Both the position numbers and the translations under genes were made by a program. The notes under the pieces are model-generated. The model was not told the DNA's origin, did no database searches, and was given only the letters and a program-made list of their open reading frames with translations. From the NCBI GenBank assembly GCA_020635725.1, contig JACJZF010000001.1, forward strand, positions 62,001 to 126,000: a stretch of DNA of 64,000 bases. The letters are read 5' to 3'. Positions within the stretch are counted from its first letter, which is position 1; the number at the start of each line of letters is the position of its first letter. Source of the stretch: Flavobacteriales bacterium. Its GTDB lineage: Bacteria > Bacteroidota > Bacteroidia > Flavobacteriales_F > PHOS-HE28. Below, piece by piece: positions 33,201-41,823 of this stretch.

Positions 33201-33427
33201 ACACATCCTACGGCCAGCGCATGACCTTCGGCTCCTTCATCGACACGGCCGGCGATTTCTGGGACAGCACCCAGTTCCCGCAGGTGGCCGCCCGTTATCC
33301 GTTCCGTGGGCGCGGCGTGTACCGCTTCACCGGCGTGGTGGAAGAGGAGTTCGGGCACTGCGCCCTGCGCACCGAGCGCTTCGAGAAGCTGCCGTGGAAA
33401 GCTGATCCGAGGTATGGGGAGAAGTAG
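30221..33427 (+). CDS. dnaE: DNA polymerase III alpha subunit, secondary DnaE type
   Basis: C-family replicative/translesion polymerase of 1068 aa. Order: PHP domain (LNCHSWFSFKYGVM, FALTDIHCSAGIPDF), palm with the catalytic Asp pair in PPDFDIDFSW preceded by FHVGRGSGANSL, fingers (MPHHLGIHAGGIVI, YQEDVIKVV, FASFSFAKGHSASYAVESYQSLYLK), then HhH and a C-terminal OB region (KRVTMLGYLIHVKATDTSYGQRM). It resembles the second, error-prone-type DnaE of Bacteroidota, often accompanied by a Y-family polymerase such as the dinB at 40436. Three in-frame repeat insertions lie in variable loops (near residues 517-550, 793-802 and 944-964). ATG 30221 is chosen as the start of the conserved PHP sequence. 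Confidence 0.9.
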   Translation: MFLNCHSWFSFKYGVMKPDALLEEAARAGVRSFALTDIHCSAGIPDFVRDAEKHFGVRPVAGIEFRQGPRLLYIGIAKNNDGFQQLNDLLSPHLLDGEALPERAPELSGAFFIYPFAGAPVDLRPNERVGIRPVDLTRLPLSPWARRLKDLVALLPVTFRNKADFNTHRLLRTVAKNTVVSMLPQEELALPDEVFRSEEEARRIYRDFPQLITHAERLLEQCSIGFDGSDKTRRAFGASEAEDREALHRDTLEGLRYRYPNARPAVRDRMRYELKVIEEMGFISYFRINQDIVDHARSRGFFHVGRGSGANSLVAYCLRITDVDPMELDLYFERFINPARKKPPDFDIDFSWKDRDEIFKYVFGKYNGAGVADIHAAQIATYTTFQWRGAIRELGKAVGLPPGEIDALSEGDSNYYRGGRRMPDGAKGELDKVAQAVIHYGKRLIGMPHHLGIHAGGIVITEKPVTHFTALHRPPKGFPVTQISMLECEDMGLHKFDLLSQRGLGHIRDAVELVNSGSVVSCQLSEGISLEHPPEGLRDLATDNRQPTTGIDIHDIARFKQDPAIKELIRTGNTIGCFYVESPAMRMLLKKLQVQDYLGLVAASSIIRPGVAESGMMREYLLRHHDPERRKQAPKRLLEIMPETYGVMVYQEDVIKVVTLYGGLDVSEADQVRRGMNIRYRDRPEFKVVERKFFDNCKERGYPPGEAEEIWRQIQSFASFSFAKGHSASYAVESYQSLYLKAHHPLEFLVGVANNFGGFYHTEFYLHEAKRAGAVIEAPCVNTSEELCCLKRAASAEWRVASLPTQLPRTTPRIYLGLGNVKSLDSETVQLILHERRRNGPYAHLQDLLARVPLGLEQARILIRAGALRFTGRSKPELLWDVTLLHRPAMASSDGDLFITKVEEPRLPDLQHYPLADAYDELDLLGFPLCDPFSLVDQNAENQRGSEEVRTTLSSSHSLFFTSSPPLILKRDMPAHIGKRVTMLGYLIHVKATDTSYGQRMTFGSFIDTAGDFWDSTQFPQVAARYPFRGRGVYRFTGVVEEEFGHCALRTERFEKLPWKADPRYGEK
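31773..31869 (+). repeat. In-frame inverted CAACnnn-heptamer insertion in dnaE
   Basis: Left arm 31773-31794 has GTTGTCAGTTGTCAGTTGTC preceded by CG; right arm 31847-31868 is its inverse with two mismatches (GACAACCGACAACC plus GACAACCG). The arms flank 52 bases. On the sense strand the right side reads CAACGGA, CAACCGA, CAACCGA, CAACCGG. The open frame is kept throughout, giving about 33 extra residues. Confidence 0.75.
32599..32626 (+). repeat. In-frame GAGT heptamer repeat in dnaE
   Basis: Four contiguous heptamers GGCGAGT, GCTGAGT, GGCGAGT, GGCGAGT, followed 18 bases on by a loosely complementary GCCACGCACCACTCCGC. It encodes SAEWRVAS in a loop. Confidence 0.6.
33051..33111 (+). repeat. 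In-frame hairpin insertion in dnaE
   Basis: Outer arms GAGGAAGTGAAGAAG (33051-33065) and its exact reverse complement (33097-33111); inner arms GAGGACGA (33067-33074) and TCGTCCTC (33080-33087). It encodes the low-complexity loop SEEVRRTLSSSHSLFFTSS just before the OB domain. The left-arm monomer recurs in trhO at 11980-12006. Confidence 0.75.
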
Positions 33428-33433
33428 CGAGCC

Positions 33434-36400
33434 CTAGTCCACCTCCCGACGATCATCCCCTGCTTCCCGATCGAAGAACAGGTGGTCGGGATCGATGACA
33501 ACTGCCTTGGGCTTCCTCGGAGTCACCAGCTGCACCACATTCACGCCCGAGCGCAACCGCAGGCGCTGCACCACCTCGCCGCCTTCGTGATCCACGGCAA
33601 CGTCAAGCCAGTCGTTCATCGGCGCCTCGGTCTCCTGGCCCAACGAATCGGCGTAGAGCTTGGCGCAGCGGATCGCCGCGGTCACCGTCCATGAACCATC
33701 GGCATTCCGTTCAGACCTGGCGGAGGACACGCCATTGCGATAGAAGGTGATGTTCGCGAGGCCATCCGCCAGCAGGTAGCGCAGGCTGTCCGGCGTAACG
33801 GCCTCCAGGCAGCGGTAGAGATCCAGCGCTGTCGGATAAGGCGCGTCCTGGAACGCGAACGAATCCACGAGCGCGCGCAGGCCGTCGTTCATGCGTTGCT
33901 CTCCGACGAAATCGCGCAGGCCGTACATCACCACGCTGCCCTTGCTGTAGTGGATGTGCTGCTGATTCTCCACGCGCATGAGCGGTTGTTCACCGATGCC
34001 CTCCTTGCCTCGCCCGCGCAGGTAGGCATCGCGCTCGTAGTTGAGGAAGCGCCGCATCGCGCGGCGGCCGTATTCCTTCTCCAGCACCATGAGCGCGGTG
34101 TATTGCGCCAGGCTCTCGTTCATCATGGTGGTGCCTTGCATGCGCGGCCCGAGCACCTGGTGGCCCCACCATTGGTGAGCGACCTCATGCGCCACCACGT
34201 AGTACACCATGTCGATCCGCGAGGTATCGCGCAGGTCGGTGATGAAGCCGATGGCCTCGCTGTACGGCATGGTGCCCGGAAACGATTGCGCGAAGCGGCG
34301 GTAGCGCGGGAACTCGATGATGCGCGCCACCGTGTGCTGGTAGGGCGAGAAGCTGGCCGATGCGTAGCCGATCGCATCGCGCAGGGACTTCAGCATCCTC
34401 TGCACGTTGATCCCATGTCCCGGATGATGGTACACCTCGAGCGTCACGCCATCGGCCACTTCCTTCGCCACGGCGTATCGAGCGCTCAGCACCGACCAGA
34501 AGTTGAAGATCGGCGAGGCGCTCTCATAGCGGAACCAACGCTTCCCGCTCTCCGCCCACTCGCGCTTCAACTCGCCCGGCGCGATGGCGATCTGGTCCAT
34601 GGCCGTGCCGATGGTGCATGCGAAGCGGATGTGATCGGCATACGGCATCACCAATGAGAAGCGACGCGCCGCCGCATTGCCGGTCAGCGGCTCCATGCGC
34701 CGGTTCGGCGGCAGCCCGTGCTTGCGGCGCGCACCCGGATCGGTCATCTCGGCATCCGGTTGGTAGCCCATGGACGGCAACAGGTCGTTGTTGTTGATGA
34801 AGGTGCCGTTCTCCACGAACTGCAGAAAATCCACATCGTTGCCGAAGCCGCGCTGTTGCCAATGCGAAGCGATGCCTATGCGGATGGAATCGCCCGCCGC
34901 AAGCGCCTTGCCTAAGCGGAACATGCGCACGAAACGCCCGGTGTCGTTCAGGATATCGGTGCCGCCCGGTATGTCGAACCGCAGCTTCAAACGGTCGGGC
35001 AGGCTGAACCAGAGCGTGTCCACTGGCCGAACGCCCTTGTTGGTGAGCGTCACATCAGCGTGGTAATCGAGCACGCGCTCGGCGGGGTCGAGGTCGATGG
35101 TGAGGTCCACCGCCGTGATGTGCGGCAGCGGTGTATTCGACAGGGGCCTGTACGTGCGCTCGTAGTCCACCTGCAGGGCTTCTGCATCCTGGTGCGAATA
35201 GGGCACGTTCAGGAGACGCGTGTTGTAATAGCCAAAGCCTAACAACAGCAGCCACACGCCCGCAAGCGCAGCGCCCAGCAGCCACGAGCGGCGCAGTCTT
35301 CCGCCAGCGATACGTGCGCGCCAGACACGGCTCGTCTCTCCTCCCCTGACCAGGAATAATGCGCCGATGAAGAACAGCACGCTCCCGAAGGCCAGCCAAT
35401 AGGCCCTGAAGAAGAGCCACGGCGCCAGGAAAGGTCCGAACCCGTTCATGTCAGAATACCAGAGTTTCGGCGCGCCATAGAGCACCACGAGGTTCGATTC
35501 CACCTTGAGGAACCGCCAGATCAAGGTGTTCACGGCGAAGAGGACGATGAAGAGGCCGAAGCCCGCGTACTTGTGGTGCACGACCATCTGGATGGTGAGC
35601 GCGAGCAAGGACCAGAAAGCGAAGGCGACCAGGCCAGGGCCGATGAACGAGGCGAAATAGAGTCCGGGCTGCAACCGCGTGTAGCCCATCGCCGACTGCG
35701 TGACCATGCCCGCGAGCGACATGAGCACGAGCACGAGGCCACCCAGAGCGATCAACGCGGAGAGGTGGGCGAGAATGCGCCAGCGCGAACGCACGGGCAG
35801 CGCATGCGCGATCCCGTCCAGCCCGATGTCGCGGTCACGCCAGTACAGCTCGCCGCTGTAATACGTGATGATCACCACGATGAAGAGCATCGAGAGACCC
35901 CGGAGCAGTTCAGCCACATTGTACGTGACCGGCCACGACCGATTGCCGAACGCCTGATTCACCTCACTGAGGGCCACCAGGCACATGAGCAGTCCGAGGC
36001 CGATGATGATCCAGGACACGGCAGAGCCGAAGATGCTCGACAGGTCCGCGCGAAGCAGTCGCGCAAAGCGCCTGGCCGATGAGCGGCCCGCGTGTTCAAG
36101 TCGAACACGAGGGAGCTCCGCGTTCGCCACATGCACCGCCTCGTCCTTCGCAACGGATCGCGGTCCCGCCCGCCGCTCGGTGAAGGAGAAGCGCCAGTAG
36201 CCCAAGGCGAAACCGCCCGCCGCGATGCCGAGCCAGAGAAGCCGGTTCCACGTGAGCGCACCCACGAGCGGCAGGAGCGCCGTGTTGCTGTCATGCACGC
36301 TCCAGTAGCGCGTCACCTCATCCAACGCCTCCGATCCGAAGGGGTCCAGCAGCGAAGCAAGCCAGGCATTGTCCACCTCCGTGGCATAAGCGGTGGCGAT

Positions 36401-36967
36401 CACATTGAGCACCACCAGCGCAATGGAGGTCAGGAACGCCGCCGCGGTGGACCGTACGAACGTGGCGACCGAGAACATCACGGCGCTCTGGAAAGCGATG
36501 CTGCTCACGGCGAACCAGAGGAATGCCTGCCCATGCACCGCCCAGCTGTTCGGTCCGAAGCGGATGGCATCGCCGTAGGGCATCCAACTGCCCACGACCA
36601 GTCCGGCCGAGATGCCCAATGTGGGGATGAGCGCCACCAGCACGCTCCCCAGGAAACGCCCGAAGAGGTATTGGCGACGTGTGACGACCGTGCTGAACAC
36701 GATGTCCGCCGTTCTGTTCGCGTGGTCACGAATGGCCGTTGCGTTCACGAATGCCGTGACCATCGGGAGCCAGAGGAAGGCCAGGTTGGCGTAGAGCTCG
36801 TACACACGGCGCGGGGAATTCACATGCACCATGCCCACGCTTCCCTCACCGCCGCCCTCGAACACGGCCAGTACGCACGCGAAGGCGAAGGACAGCCCCA
36901 GGAAGACCCACAGCAGCGGCTGGCGGAACCAGAACCGTAACTCGAAGAGAATCAGACGGGGAACCAT
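33434..36967 (-). CDS. ABC-2 permease fused to M1-family zinc aminopeptidase
   Basis: 1177 aa. The first roughly 560 residues carry about twelve membrane helices in two ABC-2-like sets (RQPLLWVFLGLSFAFACVLAVFE, FIVVIITYYSGELYW). The C-terminal half is a gluzincin with HEVAHQWWGHQV near residue 925 and the downstream Glu ligand in MNESLAQYTALMVL, plus the M1-type beta domain (TAVDLTIDLDPAERVLDYHAD). This fused architecture is known in Bacteroidota. The ATPase gene lies just upstream on the same strand (124-base gap), so they form one transporter. ATG 36967 begins the first helix; the longer upstream frame is rejected. Substrate unknown; peptide or protein processing at the outer face is inferred. 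The C-terminus overlaps nothing but ends six bases from dnaE. Confidence 0.9.
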   Translation of the reverse strand: MVPRLILFELRFWFRQPLLWVFLGLSFAFACVLAVFEGGGEGSVGMVHVNSPRRVYELYANLAFLWLPMVTAFVNATAIRDHANRTADIVFSTVVTRRQYLFGRFLGSVLVALIPTLGISAGLVVGSWMPYGDAIRFGPNSWAVHGQAFLWFAVSSIAFQSAVMFSVATFVRSTAAAFLTSIALVVLNVIATAYATEVDNAWLASLLDPFGSEALDEVTRYWSVHDSNTALLPLVGALTWNRLLWLGIAAGGFALGYWRFSFTERRAGPRSVAKDEAVHVANAELPRVRLEHAGRSSARRFARLLRADLSSIFGSAVSWIIIGLGLLMCLVALSEVNQAFGNRSWPVTYNVAELLRGLSMLFIVVIITYYSGELYWRDRDIGLDGIAHALPVRSRWRILAHLSALIALGGLVLVLMSLAGMVTQSAMGYTRLQPGLYFASFIGPGLVAFAFWSLLALTIQMVVHHKYAGFGLFIVLFAVNTLIWRFLKVESNLVVLYGAPKLWYSDMNGFGPFLAPWLFFRAYWLAFGSVLFFIGALFLVRGGETSRVWRARIAGGRLRRSWLLGAALAGVWLLLLGFGYYNTRLLNVPYSHQDAEALQVDYERTYRPLSNTPLPHITAVDLTIDLDPAERVLDYHADVTLTNKGVRPVDTLWFSLPDRLKLRFDIPGGTDILNDTGRFVRMFRLGKALAAGDSIRIGIASHWQQRGFGNDVDFLQFVENGTFINNNDLLPSMGYQPDAEMTDPGARRKHGLPPNRRMEPLTGNAAARRFSLVMPYADHIRFACTIGTAMDQIAIAPGELKREWAESGKRWFRYESASPIFNFWSVLSARYAVAKEVADGVTLEVYHHPGHGINVQRMLKSLRDAIGYASASFSPYQHTVARIIEFPRYRRFAQSFPGTMPYSEAIGFITDLRDTSRIDMVYYVVAHEVAHQWWGHQVLGPRMQGTTMMNESLAQYTALMVLEKEYGRRAMRRFLNYERDAYLRGRGKEGIGEQPLMRVENQQHIHYSKGSVVMYGLRDFVGEQRMNDGLRALVDSFAFQDAPYPTALDLYRCLEAVTPDSLRYLLADGLANITFYRNGVSSARSERNADGSWTVTAAIRCAKLYADSLGQETEAPMNDWLDVAVDHEGGEVVQRLRLRSGVNVVQLVTPRKPKAVVIDPDHLFFDREAGDDRREVD

Positions 36968-37091
36968 GGCGCTGCGGGTGCTGCAACAGGAAGCGGGCTG
37001 AAGAGGCATGATGGATCGAACGGAAGCGCGTTCAGCGCCAGCGTTGCCGTGGGCACTTCGCTCTTGCCATGCGCTGCTGATCGATCCGCGC

Positions 37092-37976
37092 TCATGGGTT
37101 CGTAACGCGATCGGAGCCGCTGATGTGGCTGAAGAATACATCCTCCAATGTCGGCGGCACCGGAACAAAGGCCTCGAGTGGCGAGTCGCTGAGCACATGC
37201 ACCACCGGACGCCCGGCTATGAGCTTGTCGCTGATTACCCGATGGGCAGAGCGGCAGGCGTCCAGTTCGCCCTTCTCGATGCGCCTCTCCCAGATCCGTC
37301 CTTTCACCTCGGCCAAGGCATCATGGGGCGAGCCGGCGAAGAGCACACGCCCCTTGTTGATGATGGCCATGTTGCTGCATAGCTCCTGCACGTCCTGCAC
37401 GATGTGCGTGCTGAGGATCACCACCACATGCTCCCCGATCTCCGTGAGCAGGTTGTAGAAGCGGTTGCGCTCTCCGGGATCGAGGCCAGCCGTCGGCTCG
37501 TCCACAATCACGAGCTTGGGGTCGCCGATCAAGGATTGGGCGATTCCGAAGCGCTGTTTCATACCGCCGCTGAAGCCGGCTATGCGGCGCTTGCGGTGCT
37601 CCCACAAGTTCACCTTCTGCAGCAGGGCATCCACCAGGGCCTTCCGTTCGCCATCGTCGATCACGCCCTTCAGCAAAGCGATGTGGTCCAGCATCTGGTA
37701 AGCGCTCACGCGCGGATAGACCCCGAACTCCTGAGGCAGGTAGCCCAGCACCTTGCGTACGTCCTCTCGCTGCTTCAGCACATCGATGGTGCCCAGCATG
37801 GCGCTGCCGCTGTCCGCTTCCTGCAACGTGGCGAGGATGCGCATGAGCGTGCTCTTGCCCGCGCCGTTCGGCCCCAGCAGCCCGAACATGCCCGGCGGTA
37901 TGGCGAGACTCACATTGTCCAGCGCTTTCACGCCATTGCTGTAGGACTTGCTGAGGTTGGTGATGGTCAGTTGCAT
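37092..37976 (-). CDS. ABC transporter ATP-binding protein
   Basis: 294 aa ATPase of the ABC-2 exporter class. Walker A GPNGAGKST, Q-loop YLPQEFG, signature FSGGMKQR (Phe instead of Leu), Walker B LVIVDEPTAGLDP and switch His in STHIVQD are all present. It continues into the roughly 90-residue C-terminal extension usual for this class. It precedes the permease/M1-peptidase fusion and very likely energises it. ATG 37976 gives the normal N-terminus (MQLTITNLSKSYSNG); an in-frame start 48 bases upstream is rejected. Confidence 0.93.
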   Translation of the reverse strand: MQLTITNLSKSYSNGVKALDNVSLAIPPGMFGLLGPNGAGKSTLMRILATLQEADSGSAMLGTIDVLKQREDVRKVLGYLPQEFGVYPRVSAYQMLDHIALLKGVIDDGERKALVDALLQKVNLWEHRKRRIAGFSGGMKQRFGIAQSLIGDPKLVIVDEPTAGLDPGERNRFYNLLTEIGEHVVVILSTHIVQDVQELCSNMAIINKGRVLFAGSPHDALAEVKGRIWERRIEKGELDACRSAHRVISDKLIAGRPVVHVLSDSPLEAFVPVPPTLEDVFFSHISGSDRVTNP

Positions 37977-38190
37977 GGGGCGATGATCCGTTCCTCTCGG
38001 GCAAGTTGCCTCTTCCTCGCACACCCTTGGATACGATCACATGAACGGCGTAACGGTCCGCTCTTCGGCAGTTGTACACGGCAGCGGCTAGACGGATCTC
38101 CGTATTCCTACCTCGTTCTCCGACCAAAGGCTGGGTCAATCGACCCTGAACCCAACCCCAAGTGCTTTCTTGCCGTCATTATGTTCAGCC

Positions 38191-40221
38191 ATGCGAACCC
38201 TGATCTGTGCCCTACTCGCTCTGTTCACTATGACGGTGAATGCCCAACAATGGAACTGGGCCGCCAGTGCCGGAGGTGGTGGCAACGTGGACTTCTGCCA
38301 CGGCATCGCCACGGACAGCCAGGGCAACGCCTATTGGGTGGGGACCGTGAGCGGCGATGTGGACTTCGGCTGCGCCACCCTTTCCACCGGCAGCAGCGAC
38401 ATCCTGGGCTTCGTGGCCAAACGCGCCCCTGACGGCAGCTGCATGTGGGTGCGCGGGATCACGGTAGGCTTCGATGAGGTGTGGGTCTTCGGTATCGCCA
38501 TCGACCGTGCGGACCGGATCTACGTGACCGGCCGCTACAACGGCAACGCCTCCTTCGGTGACGGCATCACGCTCAGCAGCCTCGGGAGCGACGACATCTT
38601 CCTGGCACGCTACGACACCGCTGGCACCTGCCATTGGGCGCGCCGTGCGGGGAGCAGCGCATCCAGTGATGAGGCGCGTAGCGTAGCGGTTTCAGAGGAT
38701 GGCGGCGTCTTCCTCACCGGATACAGCGGCGGCACCACGATCGCATTCGACGCGGTCACCATCCCCAACCCGGGCAACAGCCGACAGGTAGTGGTGGCGC
38801 GGTACGACAGTCTCGGCACCGTGCAATGGGCCAAGGCGAGCACGGGCAATGGACAGGGAAAGAGCGCGCGCGCCATCAGTGTGGCAGGGGATCGTTTGTT
38901 CGTGACCGGTCAAGTCGGCTTCTCCGCCGCCGCTTTCGACGGGACCGCGATCACACCCGGTGCACAGGGCAGCTATCTATTTGTGCTGGCCACCGATCTG
39001 AATGGCCAAGCCGATTGGGCACGCAGCTTCGGTAGCGGGGATCATGAAGGCATGGGCATCAGCGCCGACACGCTCGGGAACGTTTTCGTGGCAGCACGCC
39101 TCTGGGGCAACCTCTTCCTGCCCGATGACACGCTGGCCTCGGTGAGCAGCAACGACGACATCCTGGTGATGAAGCTGGATCGCGATGGCCTGCTGCATTG
39201 GGCCAGGAGCACCGGCTCAACCCAGCGCGACCTCGCCTGGGATGTGGAGGCGGACGGCATGGGCAACGTGCTCGTGGCGGCTCAATTCAACCAGGTCATC
39301 GACTTCTTCGGCACGCCCTTCACCGCGCTCGGCGGGGAGGACATCCTCATCGGCAAGCTCGATGCCGATGGCCATGTGGTATGGGCCGCGCGACCCAGCG
39401 GCTTCCAGCGCGACATCCCGCTGTGCATCCATCGGCGCGCAACGGCAGCTCATGAGATCTACTTCGGAGGCTACTTCTGGGGCGCCATCACCTACGGTAG
39501 CAGCACCATCGACGATGTGCTCAACGGCGATGCCATGATCGTGGCGGGTGTGGACACCACCTTCGATGTGAGCCCCATCGCCACGGCTGTTTGCCCCGGC
39601 GCGTGCGATGGCGCCATCACACCCTTCATGAACGGTGCCGAGCCCTTCACCTACCTGTGGAGCAATGGATCGACCGCATCCATGCTCAATGGCCTTTGCT
39701 CTGGGAGCTACATCGTGGAAGTGACCGATGCCAACGGACAGACCATCGTCGACACGGTGTTTGTGGATGAGCACCCCGATCCGGGATACACGGTGCAGGT
39801 CGCGAACGATTCGCTCTGGACAATTGGCGGCGCTGCCTGGGAATGGTTCTTCGATGGCAGCGTGCTGGTGAGCGATTCCGCCTCTGCCCTCGCTACGCAG
39901 ACCGGCGCGTACCACGCTCTCGTAACGGACGCATATGGCTGCGCCTGGAGCACGGACACGGTGCTGGTGGTGCTGAATACAAGCGTGGAAGACGCGATGA
40001 CGTCAACGGTGCGGGCCTTCCCGATTCCGACCGCATCAGTGCTCTTCATCGATCATGCGGGCGACGCATCACCAGCGATGCTGCTGAACGCATCAGGGCA
40101 GCAGTTGCTCGGCTTCGTTCTGCGAGCAGGGCGGAATGCGGTGGATGTGAGCGGGCTCGCCCCGGGGCTCTATCTGATGCGGGCTGAGGGAGGAGAAGCG
40201 GTGCGCGTGGTGGTGGAGTAA
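38191..40221 (+). CDS. SBBP-like beta-propeller protein with SprB repeat and T9SS sorting domain
   Basis: 676 aa secreted protein; signal peptide (TLICALLALFTMTVNAQ). The first 430 residues contain SBBP-type strands (IDRADRIYVTGRYNG, VSEDGGVFLTGYSGG, SADTLGNVFVAARLWG) and ILVMKLDRDG-type motifs. An SprB-type repeat follows (CPGACDGAITPFMNGAEPF, YLWSNGSTASMLNGL, GSYIVEVTDANG), as in gliding adhesin SprB. The C-terminus (FPIPTASVLFID, LNASGQQLLG, LAPGLYLMRA) is a T9SS type A signal, though the usual PNP motif is degenerate (PIPT). The 214 bases upstream, up to the ABC ATPase start at 37976, show no recognisable signal. Confidence 0.85.
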   Translation: MRTLICALLALFTMTVNAQQWNWAASAGGGGNVDFCHGIATDSQGNAYWVGTVSGDVDFGCATLSTGSSDILGFVAKRAPDGSCMWVRGITVGFDEVWVFGIAIDRADRIYVTGRYNGNASFGDGITLSSLGSDDIFLARYDTAGTCHWARRAGSSASSDEARSVAVSEDGGVFLTGYSGGTTIAFDAVTIPNPGNSRQVVVARYDSLGTVQWAKASTGNGQGKSARAISVAGDRLFVTGQVGFSAAAFDGTAITPGAQGSYLFVLATDLNGQADWARSFGSGDHEGMGISADTLGNVFVAARLWGNLFLPDDTLASVSSNDDILVMKLDRDGLLHWARSTGSTQRDLAWDVEADGMGNVLVAAQFNQVIDFFGTPFTALGGEDILIGKLDADGHVVWAARPSGFQRDIPLCIHRRATAAHEIYFGGYFWGAITYGSSTIDDVLNGDAMIVAGVDTTFDVSPIATAVCPGACDGAITPFMNGAEPFTYLWSNGSTASMLNGLCSGSYIVEVTDANGQTIVDTVFVDEHPDPGYTVQVANDSLWTIGGAAWEWFFDGSVLVSDSASALATQTGAYHALVTDAYGCAWSTDTVLVVLNTSVEDAMTSTVRAFPIPTASVLFIDHAGDASPAMLLNASGQQLLGFVLRAGRNAVDVSGLAPGLYLMRAEGGEAVRVVVE

Positions 40222-40261
40222 GGGGCCAACCATCTGACGCGCAGCTCCAGCGCGTGGCCGG

Positions 40262-40402
40262 CTACTCCAGCAGCTCGAAGGGCAGGTATTCCGACTTCCT
40301 GGCGTATTCCTTCAGCACGGCCTTGCGCAGCGCTGGTTCGCGCGCCATCGCGTCATAAACGAGCAACTGAATCTCATGCAAGCGCTCATCGCTCGGGTTG
40401 GC
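40262..40402 (-). other. Short open frame without ATG, possible gene remnant
   Basis: In the 214-base gap downstream of dinB the minus strand carries a 46-codon open frame bounded by TAA (40403-40405) and TAG (40262-40264). It encodes an amphipathic protein-like sequence (ERLHEIQLLVYDAMAREPAL then RKAVLKEYARKSEYLPFELLE). No ATG is present; a TTG could start a 38-aa peptide. Family not recognised. The gap holds nothing else recognisable. Confidence 0.25.
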
Positions 40403-40435
40403 TTAAATGGTCTGCATTGCAATTGCTCTTTGCTC

Positions 40436-41662
40436 TTATGTTCTGCGGTTCGCCAGCAGCACCGGCGCCTGCCCATCGAAGGGGTTGTCCATGCGGCCGA
40501 TGCTCTTGGCGCCCATGCCGCTGGCGCGCATGACGGTGCGGTCGCCGAAGCGCTTGCGCATCTTGTCCATGGCCTGGTAGAGGCTCATGGCCTCGGCGGT
40601 GTCGGTGAAGGCGTCCATCTGGTGGCCGCCGCCCACCAGGTGGCTGAAGCGCACACCGATCAGGCGGATGCGCTGGCGGCGGTCGTAGAGCTTGCGGAAG
40701 AGCTCCTGGATCACCGGCAGGATGATGTGGTCGCACGCGGTATAGCCGATGCGCTGCTGCTGCGTATGCGTCTCGAAATCGGCGTAGCGCACTTTCACGG
40801 CCACGCAGCTGGTGAGCTTCTGCCCCTTGCGCAGCTGGAAGGCGAGGCTCTCGGCCATGGCGGTGAGCATGCCGCGCAGCTTCGCCACATCGATGGTATC
40901 GCGCTCGAAGGTGCGCTCGGTGCTGATGCTCTTGCGCTCGTGCCAGGCGATCACGGGGCTGTCGTCGATGCCGTTGGCCTTGCGCCAGAGCAGGGGCCCG
41001 TGCTCGCCGAGCAGGCGTTGCATGAGGCCGATGGGCAGATCCTGCATGGTCTGGATCCGCATCACGCCCATGCTGCGCAGCAGGTGCGCGGTCTTCTCCC
41101 CCACGCCGGGTATGCGCTCGATGGGCATGGGCGCCAGGTAGGGCTTCTCCGTGCCGCGCTCGATGCGCTTATGCCCATTGGGCTTCGCATCATCGGTGGC
41201 CACCTTGCTCACCGTCTTGTTCACCGAGAGGCCGAAGCTGTTGGGCAGGCCGGTCTCCTTCTCGATGTACTTCTTCAGCTCGGTGCTCAGTTGCAGCGCG
41301 CCGAAGAATTTCTCGGTGCCGGTGAAGTCCACATAGAACTCATCGACGCTGGTCTTCTCGAACAGCGGCACCTTCGAGCGGATGATCTCCGTGACCTCAT
41401 CGCTCTTCTCCATGTAGGCGCCGCTGTTGCCGCGCAGGATGATGGCCTCCGGGCAGAGCTGCTTGGCCATGCGCATGGGCATGGCGCTGCGCACGCCGAA
41501 CGTGCGCGCCTCATAGCTGCAGCTCGCCACCACGCCGCGATCGCTATCGGCGCCGATCAGCACGGGCTTGCCCTTCAGCTCAGGGTGAGCGAGGCACTCC
41601 ACGCTCACGAAGAAGCTGTCCAGATCGAGGTGCAGGATGTTGCGTTCCGGTAGGGCGGGCAT
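40436..41662 (-). CDS. dinB: DNA polymerase IV (Y-family translesion polymerase)
   Basis: 408 aa. The catalytic triad is visible: Asp13 in HLDLDSFFVSVE and the Asp-Glu pair in SVDEFYVDF. It also has SYEARTFGVRSAMPM (fingers), LSVNKTVSKVATDDAKPNG, the HhH IPGVGEKTAHLL and the little-finger domain (WHERKSISTERTF, VAVKVRYADFETHTQQ). ATG 41662 matches the family start (PALPERNILHLDLD). The C-terminus PVLLANRRT lacks an obvious clamp-binding QxxLF motif. It is divergent from the suf operon, with 161 bases between. Confidence 0.94.
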   Translation of the reverse strand: MPALPERNILHLDLDSFFVSVECLAHPELKGKPVLIGADSDRGVVASCSYEARTFGVRSAMPMRMAKQLCPEAIILRGNSGAYMEKSDEVTEIIRSKVPLFEKTSVDEFYVDFTGTEKFFGALQLSTELKKYIEKETGLPNSFGLSVNKTVSKVATDDAKPNGHKRIERGTEKPYLAPMPIERIPGVGEKTAHLLRSMGVMRIQTMQDLPIGLMQRLLGEHGPLLWRKANGIDDSPVIAWHERKSISTERTFERDTIDVAKLRGMLTAMAESLAFQLRKGQKLTSCVAVKVRYADFETHTQQQRIGYTACDHIILPVIQELFRKLYDRRQRIRLIGVRFSHLVGGGHQMDAFTDTAEAMSLYQAMDKMRKRFGDRTVMRASGMGAKSIGRMDNPFDGQAPVLLANRRT

Positions 41663-41776
41663 GGCGATCGGGCAGACGGATAATCCGTCGATCCGCTGGC
41701 CTAAAATGTAACATGTCGGGGTGCTGCTCCCACCGGGCGGGCCTGAAGCCCATGCAAAAGCTGCCTCCTTCCTTGG

Positions 41777-41784
41777 TACCTTTG
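41777..41784 (+). promoter_or_regulatory. -7 box TACCTTTG of the suf operon
   Basis: Exact TAnnTTTG match, 39 bases upstream of the sufA ATG, leaving a normal short leader. Confidence 0.5.
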
Positions 41785-41823
41785 CGGGGCAGAACAGGAT
41801 TTTAGAACCATTCCACACAAGGC

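Noticed and set aside
37977..38190. Promoter or gene in the gap between the ABC ATPase and the SprB-repeat protein
   Set aside because: No TAnnTTTG box close to either start and no protein-like frame; nothing supportable.
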